Notes under the pieces: generated by a model
Told to the model about the DNA's origin: nothing
What the model saw: only the letters and a program-made list of their open reading frames with translations
Database searches by the model: none
Translations under genes and position numbers: made by a program
NCBI RefSeq assembly: GCF_048773025.1
Contig: NC_133540.1
Coordinates: forward strand, 77,317,501-77,381,500
DNA length: 64,000 bases
Source: Camelus bactrianus
Lineage: Eukaryota; Chordata; Mammalia; Artiodactyla; Camelidae
Direction: 5' to 3'
In this document: one piece after another, positions 25,746-37,373 of the stretch
Numbering within the stretch: the stretch's first letter is position 1
How the letters are laid out: every line of letters starts with the position of its first letter

Positions 25746-28700
25746 TTTCATGCTGCTTCTGATGGTGCTGACTTATGCAATGTTTAATACTTGATGACAG
25801 GAGCTTAGATTTTGTTTTAAATATGTGCAGAAAATTAAGGACTAAGAAAAGTATGACCACATCCACTTCTAGGTCAAGGCAAACACATACTTAGTGTATA
25901 TGAAATTTCTTCCAGATTGTATTTGTCCTGAATGTGTTATAAAGGACACATCTGTACAGATAAGTCATATAGATACAGTGTGTTATTTGGTAGTAATACA
26001 CTGCCAAATGCATACAATACCATTGTGTTTAAAAGTGTACTGTTCTGGAATCAGTATTTGATCTCAAATAGGATAATAGTTGCTTAGCAATGTTATGCAA
26101 CTTTGGAATCCTGACAAAGTATCATATTAAGAAAATGCAAAGGCTGCTTTATTTTTGTGTGGTATTGTGTTAGGTACTATCTAAATACTAGTTTACTAAT
26201 TTAATGATTCACTTAATACCTCTGTTTCGCTTAATATCTCCAGTAACTCAGGCTCTTTATTTCAAACCAAAGGTCATTTACAGAAATTAAATTCAGAGCA
26301 AAATGTTCAAGTGTTTAGGAGCGATACAGAGGATTATAGACATTTTTAGGATGTACTCACTATAAATATTTACCCTCAATCTTAAAAGACAATGCTTGCG
26401 GTGGTTTTTATTTACTTACGTAATTTGTGCTTTTAGAAAATAATAAGTATTGTTTAAATTTTGAAAACATCATGGTTGGAAACTAACCAAATTGAATCCA
26501 AATTTTTTTGTACAGATTTCAAAACCTGTCCCATTCTGCCCCAATTCATCATCTGTGTGGTCTTCTCTTACTTCTGATTTACTCGGTAAACTTGACAAAA
26601 CAGATGACTTGCAGTTCGGTAATTTATGCTTTGTCTTTTACCTGCTCTTTACCTTTCTTTGTAACAACCCTTAACCCAGAATAATATTCTTCCAATCATT
26701 GTTCAGTGAAATTTTGCCTGTTCTTTATACTCCAGCACAAGTATCATTCTCTTCTTATAGGTCTTCCAGATCTTCCAAGCTGGGTTATCTCCTTTATTTT
26801 TTTACCTCTCTTTTTAAAAAATCAAATTTTTCGATTTACATTTTTTTATTTTATGTTTTTGCATCATCTCTTTCCTCCTTTTTTCTGTCTCATTGTTGTC
26901 TTTTTGCTACTCCTTTTCCTCCTCTTCCTTCTTTAGTGCAAGAACTGTGCCATACATACCTCACATACCTCCCGTGATCACAGATTGTATTGTTTGTATC
27001 CAACAATGATCTCTTGGAACACATTGATGAATAAACACATATGTGGGTTGATTGAATTTAATATTTCTTGAAAATATTAAATGAGGTGACTGAGAATTTG
27101 TCCTCTATGAATCTCCAAGGGGATCTAGCACTATTTAAGAAAGTATTTACTGCTAAGAAGCATTCAGCACCTTACTGCTACCAAATAGGCTCCATAATTA
27201 AGTACTTTTCAATAGTTATTTAATATAAGGTTCTTTGACTCCATAAACATTGAAAGAAAGGAAAGATCCTTGAAACTTATTGTAGTGCTTTGGTTTTCAG
27301 AGCCAAAATGTTGAGAAAGTGTTTAATTGTTTTTAAAGTATGAACAATAGTAGGACCCAAAATAAAGTGCTTTACAATCCGTAGTACACTCACATGCACT
27401 CTCAGTTGAGAAGTAACGTTTTTAGCAAACAACAAGAAAACTTTTTTTAAAAGTATATTTTAGGTTTTAGACATTGTAAATTACATTTAACATTTAAAAA
27501 ACACTATCTAGTTTACTCAGTTTAGACTCCTTTAAAACTTGTTTGCTTTTACCTAGTGATCATTACACCAAAGATTTTAACATTTTATAGCATGATGATG
27601 CCAGGAAGTTGTGTTATAGTCATCTAATTTTTCATCTTGCTGCCCTACTTCTTTTCCCTAAGAATTAATATCACAGAACATCATTCACATCAGAAGGAGT
27701 CTTCCATGTTGAACCATTTCGGGAAGACATTTCTTTGGAGAATAGATGGCATCCATCATTTGATAGGGCATGGACTATGGAGCATTGATGTATATGTGCT
27801 TATGATTATGCAATATTAGTAAATCATGGAAATATTGCTGTCTTAAATTTGAATACTGATCATTAAATCTCATCTAAGCATCTATGCATAGTTAAATACT
27901 CTAGATGAAATTTTTTTCAGCCTTATTAAATGAATATTTCTTAGAAATATTTGACACTTTTGGTTAATATGGATGACTCTTATTTATGGATGTAGTGAGC
28001 TTTGTGCACATAAATCATGTTTAACTAGATGTTCTGTTATGATAACAGATATTTGCTTTACTCGTTAAGTTAGTGACAAATGTTGAAATAACTGTTAAAC
28101 TTTTTTGAAATTTACATCACTTTTCATGAGTTACCACATACCAGTTTTATATAGATAAAAAGTTAATATTTGGTTTGTTAATGAATGTAGTTTGAAATCC
28201 TTTAAATTTCAAAATCCATCAAATAACCTGGTAGAATAGAGGTAACATTCAAGCAATATTTATAAATACTTCTAAAGTTGGAGGTTTTGTTTGTTGCTTT
28301 CTTGTGGTTTTTTTTTTTGGAGGAAATGACTACAGTTTCCCTATTTTGAATGAGGGAAAAAATGCTAAATGGGAAAATGTGAAATTATAGTTAACAATGG
28401 GGTTATAAGACTATATACCAATTAATTATTTAAATAGTTCCACAAGGCATTTTATACATTTGACATGTGCCAAACATGTTTAAAAAAGCCCATTGAACTC
28501 TAAAAAGACTAATATGACAAAAATATGTAAATATGCAAATTAAAATGTGGGTTAATAAAATTTTGTATGGTTGATAAGGAAGAAAATTTGGAGTTAGCAA
28601 AATTGCTAATAAGCGAACATTTAATAGGTGGCAAGATGTAAAAATATTATTGAAAAGTTATTATAGTATCTTGTCTAGGTTATTATGAGGGGGAAGGTAT

Positions 28701-29827
28701 AATGATAACATGCAATTTACTTTGGGAAAAGATTGAGAGTAAGTTATCTAATAGACATGTGATTAAGAGCAGCTAAAATAGAAGTAACAATTCCAGGACG
28801 ACTTGTAACTCAGATTCTAATACTAATCTTTAGAGTGTAGAAAGAAACCAAATATAAAAACGGAAGCTTTCAAATATGATTTGAGAAAGGTATATGAAAA
28901 AATTAAATGGGAAAAATGAATTATGACACCAGAATTTAAGGGAAGAGTTTCCACAAAGTAAAAAAATCAATGTTTTAAATTTAGAAGAAATTTTGTTTCA
29001 GCAATAAAAAAATTTAAATATGTTCTCAGAATTATTGTGCTAAATATGAATGGAATTTAGTCTAAATGTAACGTAAAGAATATTCCATGTGGTTTATGAT
29101 CAAAGACTTTATTTACATAAAACATTTATAGATTATCTTTCCATGTTGTGATTTTTTTAACATTTAATGGAACTTGAGTCAAATTACACAGTTTCATAAT
29201 TATAATCTTAAATATTAATAATATAAATTAGGATGCTTTAATCAACCTCACTTTTAAATTTTGAATATTGTGAAAAGTAGTGAAGTTAAGTTAGATAGTT
29301 TTGTTGGAGGACATATAAACTCCAAGTACCAAATCAAGGTCTACACTAGAAATACACTCCTTTCAAGTTTTAGACGGGGTAACATGCAAAAATGTTTCCC
29401 ATATTGTGATAATCTTTGATAAAATTTAGAAACACCATCCTTCAATAATAATTTCTATATCATTTAATATGCTGATTTATTAATGGAAACTAGTAGCTTA
29501 AATAATAAAACATATTTTAAAGAAGAGAAGCATACAGGAAAATCCTTTTTTATAGAACATCACATTATTTTAGTATCCATCTTTCAGCCATTAGAATTCT
29601 CAAGGATAGTATGCATAGAATTCTCTAGGAGAGTGTTCATTTCTCTCAAGGAGAGTATGTTATTAGTTTCCTGAACTTGTAAGTGAGACGGATGGGAGTC
29701 AGGCAAATGGTCTATTTGTCATTATTGAGAGAATTAAGGAAACAAAGGAATTGGTGAATGAGAGACATGCATTAACAGGCATGTCCAATCGCATGACATC
29801 TCTGCATCAGACAATAATTTACGTTAT
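25746..29827. other. mostly unique AT-rich intron
   Basis: A weak MIR-like piece may lie at 26155-26300 (GTGTTAGGTACTATCTAAAT). A pyrimidine-rich run occurs at 26750-26935. A 24-bp tandem triplicate at 29592-29663 is listed separately. No gene or RNA is recognised. Confidence 0.5.
29592..29663. repeat. 24-bp degenerate tandem repeat, three units
   Basis: The three consecutive 24-nt units start TAGAATTCTCAAGGATAGTA, TAGAATTCTCTAGGAGAGTG and TTTCTCTCAAGGAGAGTATG. Units 1 and 2 are clearly related, and unit 3 is weaker. Confidence 0.6.
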
Positions 29828-29950
29828 CGCTAATCCTCACAATCTACCTACGAGGGGAATATTATTCTCTCTTTTATAGTTGAAGAAACTGAGATTCAGA
29901 GAAGTTTGCAAACTTGACCAGCACCAGAATATTCAGTCTGCATGCTTTTA
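29828..29950 (-). repeat. MIR SINE fragment, antisense
   Basis: CTAATCCTCACAATCTACCT, TGAAGAAACTGAGATTCAGA and GAAGTTTGCAAACTTGACCA form the antisense MIR core. Confidence 0.8.
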
Positions 29951-31234
29951 AATCTCTTGCTGTTACACACAAAAGAAAGTCTGGCAGTTTTTTACTGTGT
30001 GTTTCTAGAACATCTCATGGAACACATAACACATTTTGCACAGCACTATAATTATTGGTGACTATACCTTCTAGCGTCCATGTTTTACTGCACATTGTTT
30101 TAAAATGGTGATCCTATTTTAGACGTACAGCCACGCTTCCTCACTTGACCATAGTGTTAGTGCAGGGCTCGTACGTGGAGAAGGCTAAAGAAATTTTATT
30201 GGAAATGGAAACATGTTGAAATTGACTTGTTAAATGCTTTGTATCATTGGTATATCTTTTTATGAGTAATTATCTTGTCATATGTGACTTAATGAGTCCC
30301 TAATGTCTTTTCTTGTTTTTTTTTCTTTATGTTTTGAAGAGCTATGTTTCAGAAATGAGTGAAAACTCCCTTTTGTATGAGAACCGATTGGTTTGGTGAA
30401 GTTAATGACAATACATAAATTGGAGAAAAATCATCCCAGAAACTTTTCTTTCTTTTTTTATGTTAACATTTAGAGAGTGGTGGTTTATCTTTCTGTAGGT
30501 TATGAACAATTTCATCTTACAAATTATTTATTAAAATGTATGTATTTTAATTATTGCAATTTTATTAAATATACCCCCGAGTTAGCACATTATTTTGGGG
30601 CTGTATAGGGTGAGAATTCGGGATAGGGATGAGGCTAGAGTGTGAGGACATGTTACCCTCCTCATATTATAGCTTCTGTTCATCTGAATTCCTTTCCCCA
30701 CCTCTGTTTCCAGTCATCATGAGAACAAACTTTTATGCCCAAATCAAATACAGAATAATCTTAGTACTGTGGTTTTATGCCCTGCTGTGCTATCTTAAAA
30801 TAAGCCATTGTTATAAATAATAGATAAGCATTTTCTTATTCTTTCTTTAAAGTAACTTTCTCCCATTGCTTCATCAAGGTGAAAATATACTATATCATAT
30901 GAGATAAACCGTTCTGGTTTTCTCTAAAGCCAGACTCAAGTTAACAATAGCAATACTCCTGTTTCACAGTGGAGATAATCTTTTGGCTCCTCCAAAGGTA
31001 CAATGCTATAATTAGGCTGTTTTCCTTTTTGAACATGTATTTCTTTCGTTTCTCTTTGTCCCTCCACTCCTACCTCATATATCTGTGCTGTCCTCCTATT
31101 CTTCACTCTTCACGATCAAGTAACATATTTAAGCAAGGCCTAAGTCTTCCTTGGAAACTTGCTACCTTGTCCCCTTCCTTTGCACAATTAATACCCCTAG
31201 TTACTCTCTTACATTTTCTTGTTTGCTTCTACCA
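29951..31234. other. unique intron, nothing recognised
   Basis: The open frames at 30629-30820 and 30969-31256 show no recognisable homology. Confidence 0.55.
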
Positions 31235-31440
31235 TAGAGAAAGGAAAGAGCACTGATGTTGGAGTCAGACATTTGGTTTGAAATTCTTGCTGAGTATCAT
31301 GTCTGATTTTCTTCTTTAGTAAACAGGAGACAATATTATCTGCCTTATAGATGTGTATGGAGAATTAAATCACATAATCGTATAATATCATCTAGAACAT
31401 TGCTTGGCATATGATACGAACTGAAAAAATGTTAATTCTT
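31235..31440 (+). repeat. MIR SINE
   Basis: AAAGAGCACTGATGTTGGAG, TCAGACATTTGGTTTGAAAT and TAGAACATTGCTTGGCATAT follow the MIR order. Confidence 0.8.
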
Positions 31441-32284
31441 CTCTTTATATGGAGACTTCATTTACTGTGTTCTGTTTTTCCCATTACAGTGGGAGTTGTG
31501 AAAAAAAATTGTTCTAGTAATTTACATTCTCAATAATACCCACCATGGTAGATATTTAGTATATATTTTTGAAATGATGAATAAATAACTCACCTAGATG
31601 CCTACCCTCAATTTTTTTCAGTTGCAAAATAGTTCTGTATATATTTATCTGACATACATATGTGTCTGTGTTTGTGCATATGTTAGTGTGTATACACATT
31701 TCTTTTGATGCTGTAGTTACAGAGGAAAAAAAGGACAGTAACTGAGTGTTGAGGGATGGGGCAGTTCTTTACTTGTTGATGCATCAGTCATTTTAAGTAT
31801 CTATCTTTAAGTATCTATTAATTGTTACGTGCATGTTAAAGAATGCACTTTTAAATTAGCATCTGCTTTCAAATTTATTTTCAGAAAGAGTTTTACATAT
31901 ATAGCATTTGTGGCAATTAAGAATATGTTCTAAATGTTTTCTAGTAAGTCAGTGTGAATAAAGAAAATGAAAGGAAAATGCTGCTTATGAATCATTTTCA
32001 CAGAATTTGTTTTATCTCAATCAGTTTTTTCTTGTCAATTCTTTCTCTATTTGTTAAGTGTTATGAAAGTGTCCATTATGAGCTTTTTTTTTTTATAATA
32101 TCTGTGAGATTAGGAAGAAAATTATTTGATTTGTTGTTTCCAAATTTAGTATTCTCTGAGCCGGTCTATACAATAGTGACTCAGTAAGTATTTTGGGATT
32201 GAATTATCTAGCTTCTTACACATCCATGTTAAAGAATATGAGTAGGATAAAAGTAAAAACTGATGAGATACATAATAATTGTTA
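31441..32284. other. unique intron, nothing recognised
   Basis: It holds short AT-rich open frames only. A weak L2-like tail (AGTGACTCAGTAAGTATTTT) lies near 32175-32195. Confidence 0.45.
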
Positions 32285-32555
32285 AGACATATAGCACTTA
32301 TCACATAGTAGACACTATTGTGGGCAGTGCATATTTTTACATATTTTATATAATTAAAATGACAAATTTTAGTTCATTTACTGTCCATATAATCATATGA
32401 ATTAAGTAATATTACTCTCTCACCACTAACAGATAGGAAACCAAGGACTGAGGGTTTAAATGATTTGCCCAAGGTCATAGTACTAGTGCAGCTAATAACT
32501 GAAATTAGGTGGTCTTGCTTCAGAATGTGTGCTCTTAATTACCATGCTGTGAATA
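32285..32555 (-). repeat. MIR SINE, antisense
   Basis: ATAGCACTTATCACATAGTA, ACAGATAGGAAACCAAGGAC, GATTTGCCCAAGGTCATAGT and GTGCTCTTAATTACCATGCT are the antisense MIR landmarks. Confidence 0.85.
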
Positions 32556-33017
32556 ACAATGCCAGAAATTCAGATAAATCTGTGTAATTTTGTCTTATAA
32601 TGAAGACAAGCAGTTAAATATTTTGGAATGTGTTTCTTTAGAACGTGGCTTATTAATATAATCCACAGTAAACTCTATTCTGAATATCCCCTTCCAGAAT
32701 GATTTTAAATTTGTGCCAAAATATGAAATTATTTTAAATATATGTAAGCCACCAGAAGAGAAAGGAGAGAGAAAGAGAAGAAAGGAAAGAAAAGGAAGGA
32801 AGTCCCAGTGTATAGTTGGTTGATCAGTTTTAAAGATACTGTGAAAGACAACATCTTCAAAAGTTGGGTCAGGTTCCTTCACTATTTTCACTTCCTAGGA
32901 CAAGTCTGTACAGATTGTTTTTGCTGTATCAGTTTGGTTCAGTAAAACTGCTTTAATGCTGAAGGTTTTTAATGTGTTCCATATATATTCAACACTTTTA
33001 AGCAAGACTCCTCGTTT
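32556..33017. other. unique intron, including a purine-rich run
   Basis: A GA-rich low-complexity stretch spans about 32754-32802. No gene is recognised. Confidence 0.55.
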
Positions 33018-33137
33018 TAAGTTGTAGGATCCTGGATAATAGGTTGTGTGTTTTATTCTATATTCTATCCTATGTTCCTAGCCTGGTGCTTTGTATTGCA
33101 GTGGGCACTCAATAAACTTACGTTGAATGCATTGATT
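33018..33137 (+). repeat. L2 LINE 3' end
   Basis: The tail CCTAGCCTGGTGCTTTGTAT followed by GGGCACTCAATAAACTTACG and TTGAATGCATTG is the L2 3' terminus. Confidence 0.8.
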
Positions 33138-33711
33138 ATGGTTGAGCATAATTAATCAACATAAATCTATGATATTCACAAGTGTAATTACAAAGATATT
33201 TAGAAAAGTAATATAATTAATATGTAGAATATTTTCTGAGTGATTATCAGGACCTGGAATGAAAGTAAGACTCATTTATTCAACTTTTTTTGTTTAAACA
33301 CAGAGTAATGATACTGAATGATTTTTTTTTTTTTTTTTTACCTTCCTAATATTAGTAACAATTATATTTGGGAAAATGTTTACAGAATAAGTACCAGATC
33401 TATTTAAACATATTAATAAATTATAGAAATTAATTATTATTATATAAAATAATATTGGATAGTCATATTAATTTGTCCAGTATGACTGGATTATTCATTT
33501 CAGTCAGTGTGGGGACTGGGGAATAAGCACTGTAGTAATTCATGCATAAATAAATGTCCTTTAGGTTACTTACTCATTTTTGTATTTAATGCGTGTATTC
33601 GTTAAAATGAAGAAGAGAGGAGGTATAAAGATGCTCTAGTCAGGAAAGAAACTTTCAAGGTAATAAGAAAACTGCCGTAATTGATAACCCTTTTTTTTTT
33701 CTTGTTTATAG
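33138..33711. other. AT-rich intron before the start exon
   Basis: It contains a T run at about 33321-33340 and ends in the polypyrimidine tract of the candidate acceptor at 33711. No other feature is seen. Confidence 0.55.
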
Positions 33712-33874
33712 GATTCAGATTTGGGATATTGGTGTTTCTGTTTCTGAGGAATATTTCTTTTTGAGTTTTTTTTTTTAATCATCAGTCTTGGAACATAGAA
33801 GAAGAATCAGAAAGACATTTATTTCATTTCAAGTCTGGCACACTCTTGAGGCACTCATGCCCAAGTACACAACC
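33712..33874 (+). other. ADGRL3: 5' untranslated part of the ADGRL3 start exon, with two candidate acceptors
   Basis: Two acceptors are possible. One is a ten-T tract followed by CTTGTTTATAG, ending at 33711. The other is a T-rich tract followed by AATCATCAG, ending at 33785. Exon use from 33712 gives a 163-nt leader, and use from 33786 gives 89 nt. The only ATG in the leader before the favoured start is at 33857, in frame with it. An in-frame stop (TAA at 33776-33778) lies between the two acceptors, so the frame stays open to the exon edge only if the downstream acceptor is used. Transcript data are needed to choose between them. Confidence 0.6.
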
Positions 33875-33929
33875 ATGTGGCCATCACAGCTACTAGTCTG
33901 CATGATGCTCTTAGCACCAACTGTTCACG
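33875..33929 (+). CDS. ADGRL3: ADGRL3 (latrophilin-3) first coding exon: signal peptide
   Basis: Latrophilin-3 is a post-synaptic adhesion GPCR that binds teneurins and FLRT proteins through extracellular lectin and olfactomedin domains; only its start is here. The 18 codons read MWPSQLLVCMMLLAPTVH, a short hydrophobic signal peptide that matches the LPHN3 start I recall (MWPSQLLIFMMLLAPIIH) with a few hydrophobic-core changes. The exon ends in a single G at 33929, directly before the donor gtaaga, so the next codon is split (phase 1). Joined to the exon at 51992 it gives Gly-Gly-Lys-His. With the cassette skipped, the known Ala-Phe-Ser-Arg junction is expected. The start at 33875 has A at -3. 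An in-frame ATG at 33857 would add MPKYTT but has C at -3, so 33875 is preferred. Valine, cysteine and threonine in the core are this genome's own variants. Confidence 0.92.
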
Positions 33930-33935
33930 GTAAGA
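33930..33935 (+). promoter_or_regulatory. ADGRL3: splice donor of ADGRL3 signal-peptide exon
   Basis: The exon ends ...TTCACG and the intron begins gtaaga, close to the mammalian donor consensus. It leaves phase 1, which matches the phase-1 start of the cassette exon at 51992. Confidence 0.9.
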
Positions 33936-35105
33936 ACTTTAATTTGATTTTTGTGTGGTGCTTAATGTTGTCCCAGTTTTTCACACTAGACCCTTTCTTC
34001 TAAATCTTTGCTCTATGATTTTGCAGCTTTTGCCTACCATATATTAATAGCAGTAAGTTATATACCTTAAGCTGCAATAAATATGACTTTGATTTCTTAA
34101 AGTACCATTTGAAATGTATGTACAATGAAAGGCTTTTTAAAATAAATTTTACATGTTTTATTCTTTGTTTTATCACTTTTAAGGATCTAAATTAATCTAA
34201 ATTATTAACCTTATCATTTATTATGAATTTTTTCTTTTACATATTTTTGTAGTTAAAAATCACTTTTAAGATAGTATGTGTGCACATTTGAAAGAAAACA
34301 GCCCAAAAATCTACATCAAATCAAGTAATCAAGAAATAACTCCTTTGGAAAATTTTATAGAATATATAATTATTCAATAAATAAGCAAGACAAATTATGT
34401 GCCACTTAGTATGGTACTCACTGAATCTCTCTAAAAGTTGGCAAATTAAAGTCTATATGTATGTTTCTTTTTCCCAATTAAAAATTTTCTACTAATTATT
34501 ATTGGTTTTATACTAAGATGAAAATGGCATATTATAATCACTATCTCATATGTCAATGGTAATTAGAGCAAAGAAAAAGGGGCACAGGTGTATTTGCCAC
34601 TGCTTAGGAGGTCTCAGAATATTATAGTGTATCAAGCAGCTGAAATGAATTTTTAGCCCTGTTAGCTCACTTTTGGTTTTTAATTGACTACAGAAATCTA
34701 TTGTTGTTTTTCAGTGATGCGATTCTAAATTTGGCTCATATTCATAATTTCAACATGAATTGCATTCTGCTGTCAGTACAAAAAACTGGATAAAATTACT
34801 TGCCGCTTTTGACATTTCCCCTAAAGTTGCCCTGATTTTAACATGTTTATTTCTAACAAATCACTATAAGATAGTGCTTTAAAAAAATTAGTTACATTAC
34901 CACCTAGTTTTACCAACAATGTAAATTTGTCAAAATTTCCCTTTAATTCTTATACCAGTGCAGCATTTATACATTCATGTACTTGGGCATGTATAATATT
35001 TTGTGGTATGGGACAATACAAGATTTCTGTCACTTTAAACAAGTGCTTTCTAATTATCAGTATATCTGAAGATGATTCTAATTAGCTTTTTGATGTTATA
35101 GAAAT
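33936..35105. other. unique AT-rich intron, nothing recognised
   Basis: This is the sequence just after the signal-peptide exon donor. I see no repeat that I can name. Conserved intronic splicing elements may be present but cannot be seen from one sequence. Confidence 0.55.
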
Positions 35106-35200
35106 GTCTCCCTCAAGGTTATTTTGAGGATTAAGTAAAAAGCATAAGTAAAGAATCTAGCACAGTGCATGACAGATATTAAGTGCTTGAACATGTTAAT
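35106..35200 (+). repeat. MIR SINE 3' fragment
   Basis: TTTTGAGGATTAAGTAAAAA and CTAGCACAGTGCATGACAGA match the MIR 3' half. Confidence 0.7.
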
Positions 35201-35525
35201 TTCATTCATTATACTGTCTACCTCTCCAGTTTATTTCTGTTCCAGTAAGTTTTAACAACCAGAAATTAGCTAATCATGAGAGCTATTTCATTTGATGTTG
35301 ATATTCAGAAAAAATCTCCGTGTATATGTACAATGCATGTTTAAAAAGTCAGTTTAAAATACACTATTAAAGCAAGGTAGGTTAAAAAATGGCAGAATCA
35401 GGCATTGTAAGAAAGACTCTTGTCAGAGGTGAAATTTCTGGTCTTCAAAAACTGACACCTGCTATGTATTTCAGTGGGCCCCAAACGTGGCTCAGCCTTA
35501 GATCATGGGTCTTGAGATCTGTATT

Positions 35526-35526
<1 letters not shown>

Positions 35527-35564
<38 letters not shown>
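35527..35564. repeat. (CA)n microsatellite
   Basis: This is an uninterrupted array of about 18 CA units. Confidence 0.97.
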
Positions 35565-35566
<2 letters not shown>

Positions 35567-36224
35567 CCAAGCAACACTGAGAAGTATTTAAAAACTCCTA
35601 AGTGGGCACATACAATATTGACCTGGTATACAAAATATTTTTGGCTAAAAACAAAAGTATTTTTTTCCCATTTTACATGAACTACTTTATATTATCTTGA
35701 CTTTGAACCATAGGAGACTAAACAATATAGAAGCTTCTACTTATAAACTTTGTTTTTATTACTTTGTTGTAAATATTTTAACACTTTGCACTGGAGAAAA
35801 TGCAACTCAGTTTTGTCTGCTTTCTATGCAAGGCTTTCTCCACTGCCTTTGTGATACCACTTTGGACTTATAAGTAAAGGGCTTCACATGAACGGCTTTT
35901 CGGAACCCAGCTTGCTCATAAACAGGAATATGTGTACCTTTGATCAGTGCTGAAATCTAATAGGATAGACATTTTTGGAGTCCCCACCGGTCCTGGTTGA
36001 AAGGAATACCATGTAACTTGAAACTTTACAGGACTGAGTCAAAAGGGATGTCTTAGTTATAGAACTACTCTTGTTTCCAGATCATCCCTTGATAGTATCT
36101 CCTTGCCCTACTGTTGTTGAGATGCCCAGCTTCATTGGTCCTCCAATCCACAGAGAATTAACTTTCCTGGTTATGGCCTGAGTTGCTGGCCTTTTCTCCA
36201 GAGTAAATAATAATGATGACTACT

Positions 36225-36450
36225 AATTCTACAGCCATAAACTTTGGGTGTATTGGTACAATTAATTCTCACAATATTCTCCTAGTTTTAATATTATTTA
36301 TTATGATCATCATCATTAACTTTTTATAGTAAAGTTATTGGGGTACCGAGTGGCAAAGGAACTTGACTAAAGTTACACATGAGACCCAGAGAGGCTTGAA
36401 AATGAAGAACCTAGCTTATTGAGCTCTAGTCTTAATGCCGCTGATCAATT
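36225..36450 (-). repeat. MIR SINE, antisense
   Basis: AATTAATTCTCACAATATTC, TATAGTAAAGTTATTGGGGT and AACTTGACTAAAGTTACACA follow the antisense MIR order. Confidence 0.7.
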
Positions 36451-36574
36451 CCTATCAAGGCCATTTTTCCCTACAGCAAATCCCACCTCAGCTCTCCTGG
36501 GCATTGGGGAGCAGGTGAGGCAGAAAGCTAAAGCACCTGCCTCTTCTGTGTTCTGGACACAGACAGACTGGCCT

Positions 36575-36890
36575 TTGAGTCTGACAGACCTGAGATAAAA
36601 TTTTAGCTCTGCCCTCTACCAGCTCTGTAACACTGTTACTTGGTAAACTAGTTGACACGTATTTATCACCCACTATGAGCCAGAAAACTGTGCTAGCTGC
36701 TAAAGATAATGGTAGTGAATAAAGAATCCTTAATTCTTTCCTCAAGGAGCTTACAGTAACTTAAAAATGTTTAAGCCTACTTTTCATCTGCACAGATGAA
36801 CACTTACTCCATGCAGTTATTTTAAGAAATGGATGGAATAATACATGTACAGCTTCTAACATAGAGCTTGGCATTTGGTAAATCTTTATA
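36575..36890 (+). repeat. MIR SINE split by an L1M fragment
   Basis: The MIR 5' half at 36575-36655 (GACAGACCTGAGATAAAATT, then GCTCTGCCCTCTACCAGCTC) and 3' half at 36775-36890 (TTTTCATCTGCACAGATGAA, then ACATAGAGCTTGGCATTTGG) are on the same strand. They are separated by about 115 bp of a different repeat. Confidence 0.6.
36656..36772 (+). repeat. old L1ME-like 3' fragment nested in a MIR
   Basis: ATTTATCACCCACTATGAGC, ACTGTGCTAGCTGCTAAAGA and CCTCAAGGAGCTTACAGTAA are the landmark order of the L1ME 3' region. Confidence 0.6.
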
Positions 36891-37116
36891 TTTTATTTTA
36901 TCACCCTTACCTACCCTGAAATAGAACTAACATTCTCAGTTTTAGATAAGGAAAAATGCATAATTATCCTTGTTCTTACCCTGAGAATTGAAATGTTCTA
37001 CTACTTGAACCTAAGCATTTAGGTTTTGCCAGAAATTTCTTAATACTAGTACCAAAAAAAAAAAATTATCAAACTGGTATGTAGAAAGGCTTAGTATATA
37101 ACATCAGTATATAATA

Positions 37117-37200
37117 GCATGGTATATAATTGTCAGTGATGAAAATATATAATTGTCAGTGGTAGTAGCACATAACTGGTAGCATATAATTGTCAGTGAT
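37117..37200. repeat. degenerate tandem repeat around ATATAATTGTCAGTG
   Basis: The core ATATAATTGTCAGTG occurs three times, ending near 37138, 37161 and 37198, with related spacers. Confidence 0.7.
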
Positions 37201-37347
37201 CCGTTTTTTGCATGATTTCTTTAAGGGTCAAATTAGAAACTAAGCTAAAGAATTAATTCTGAGTAACATTTATATTAGTTGAATAATCTCCCACATCATC
37301 CTAGAAAGTCTGGCCAGAAAACAAAATTAATTTGTACATCCACACTG

Positions 37348-37373
37348 TGTATATATATATATACACACACACA
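37348..37373. repeat. (TA)n(CA)n microsatellite
   Basis: A GTGTATATATATATATAC run is followed by about six CA units. Confidence 0.9.

Larger units (their letters stand above)
1..33711 (+). other. ADGRL3: ADGRL3 upstream intron (5' end outside window)
   Basis: This AT-rich, gene-free sequence lies upstream of the signal-peptide exon and is read as intron because that exon is preceded by an acceptor and has no CpG island or promoter-like GC-rich sequence near it. It holds scattered MIR, L2 and L1 fragments, listed separately, and otherwise unique sequence. None of the short open frames has coding character or a family match that I recognise, apart from L1 ORF2 remnants. Upstream non-coding exons of ADGRL3 could lie here or further 5', but I cannot identify one. 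Confidence 0.75.

Noticed and set aside
33788-33874. N-terminal extension beginning with LEHRRRIRKTF in frame with ADGRL3
   Set aside because: There is no ATG upstream of 33857 in this exon. The TTG at 33788 is not a credible start, and the known protein begins at the ATG at 33875.
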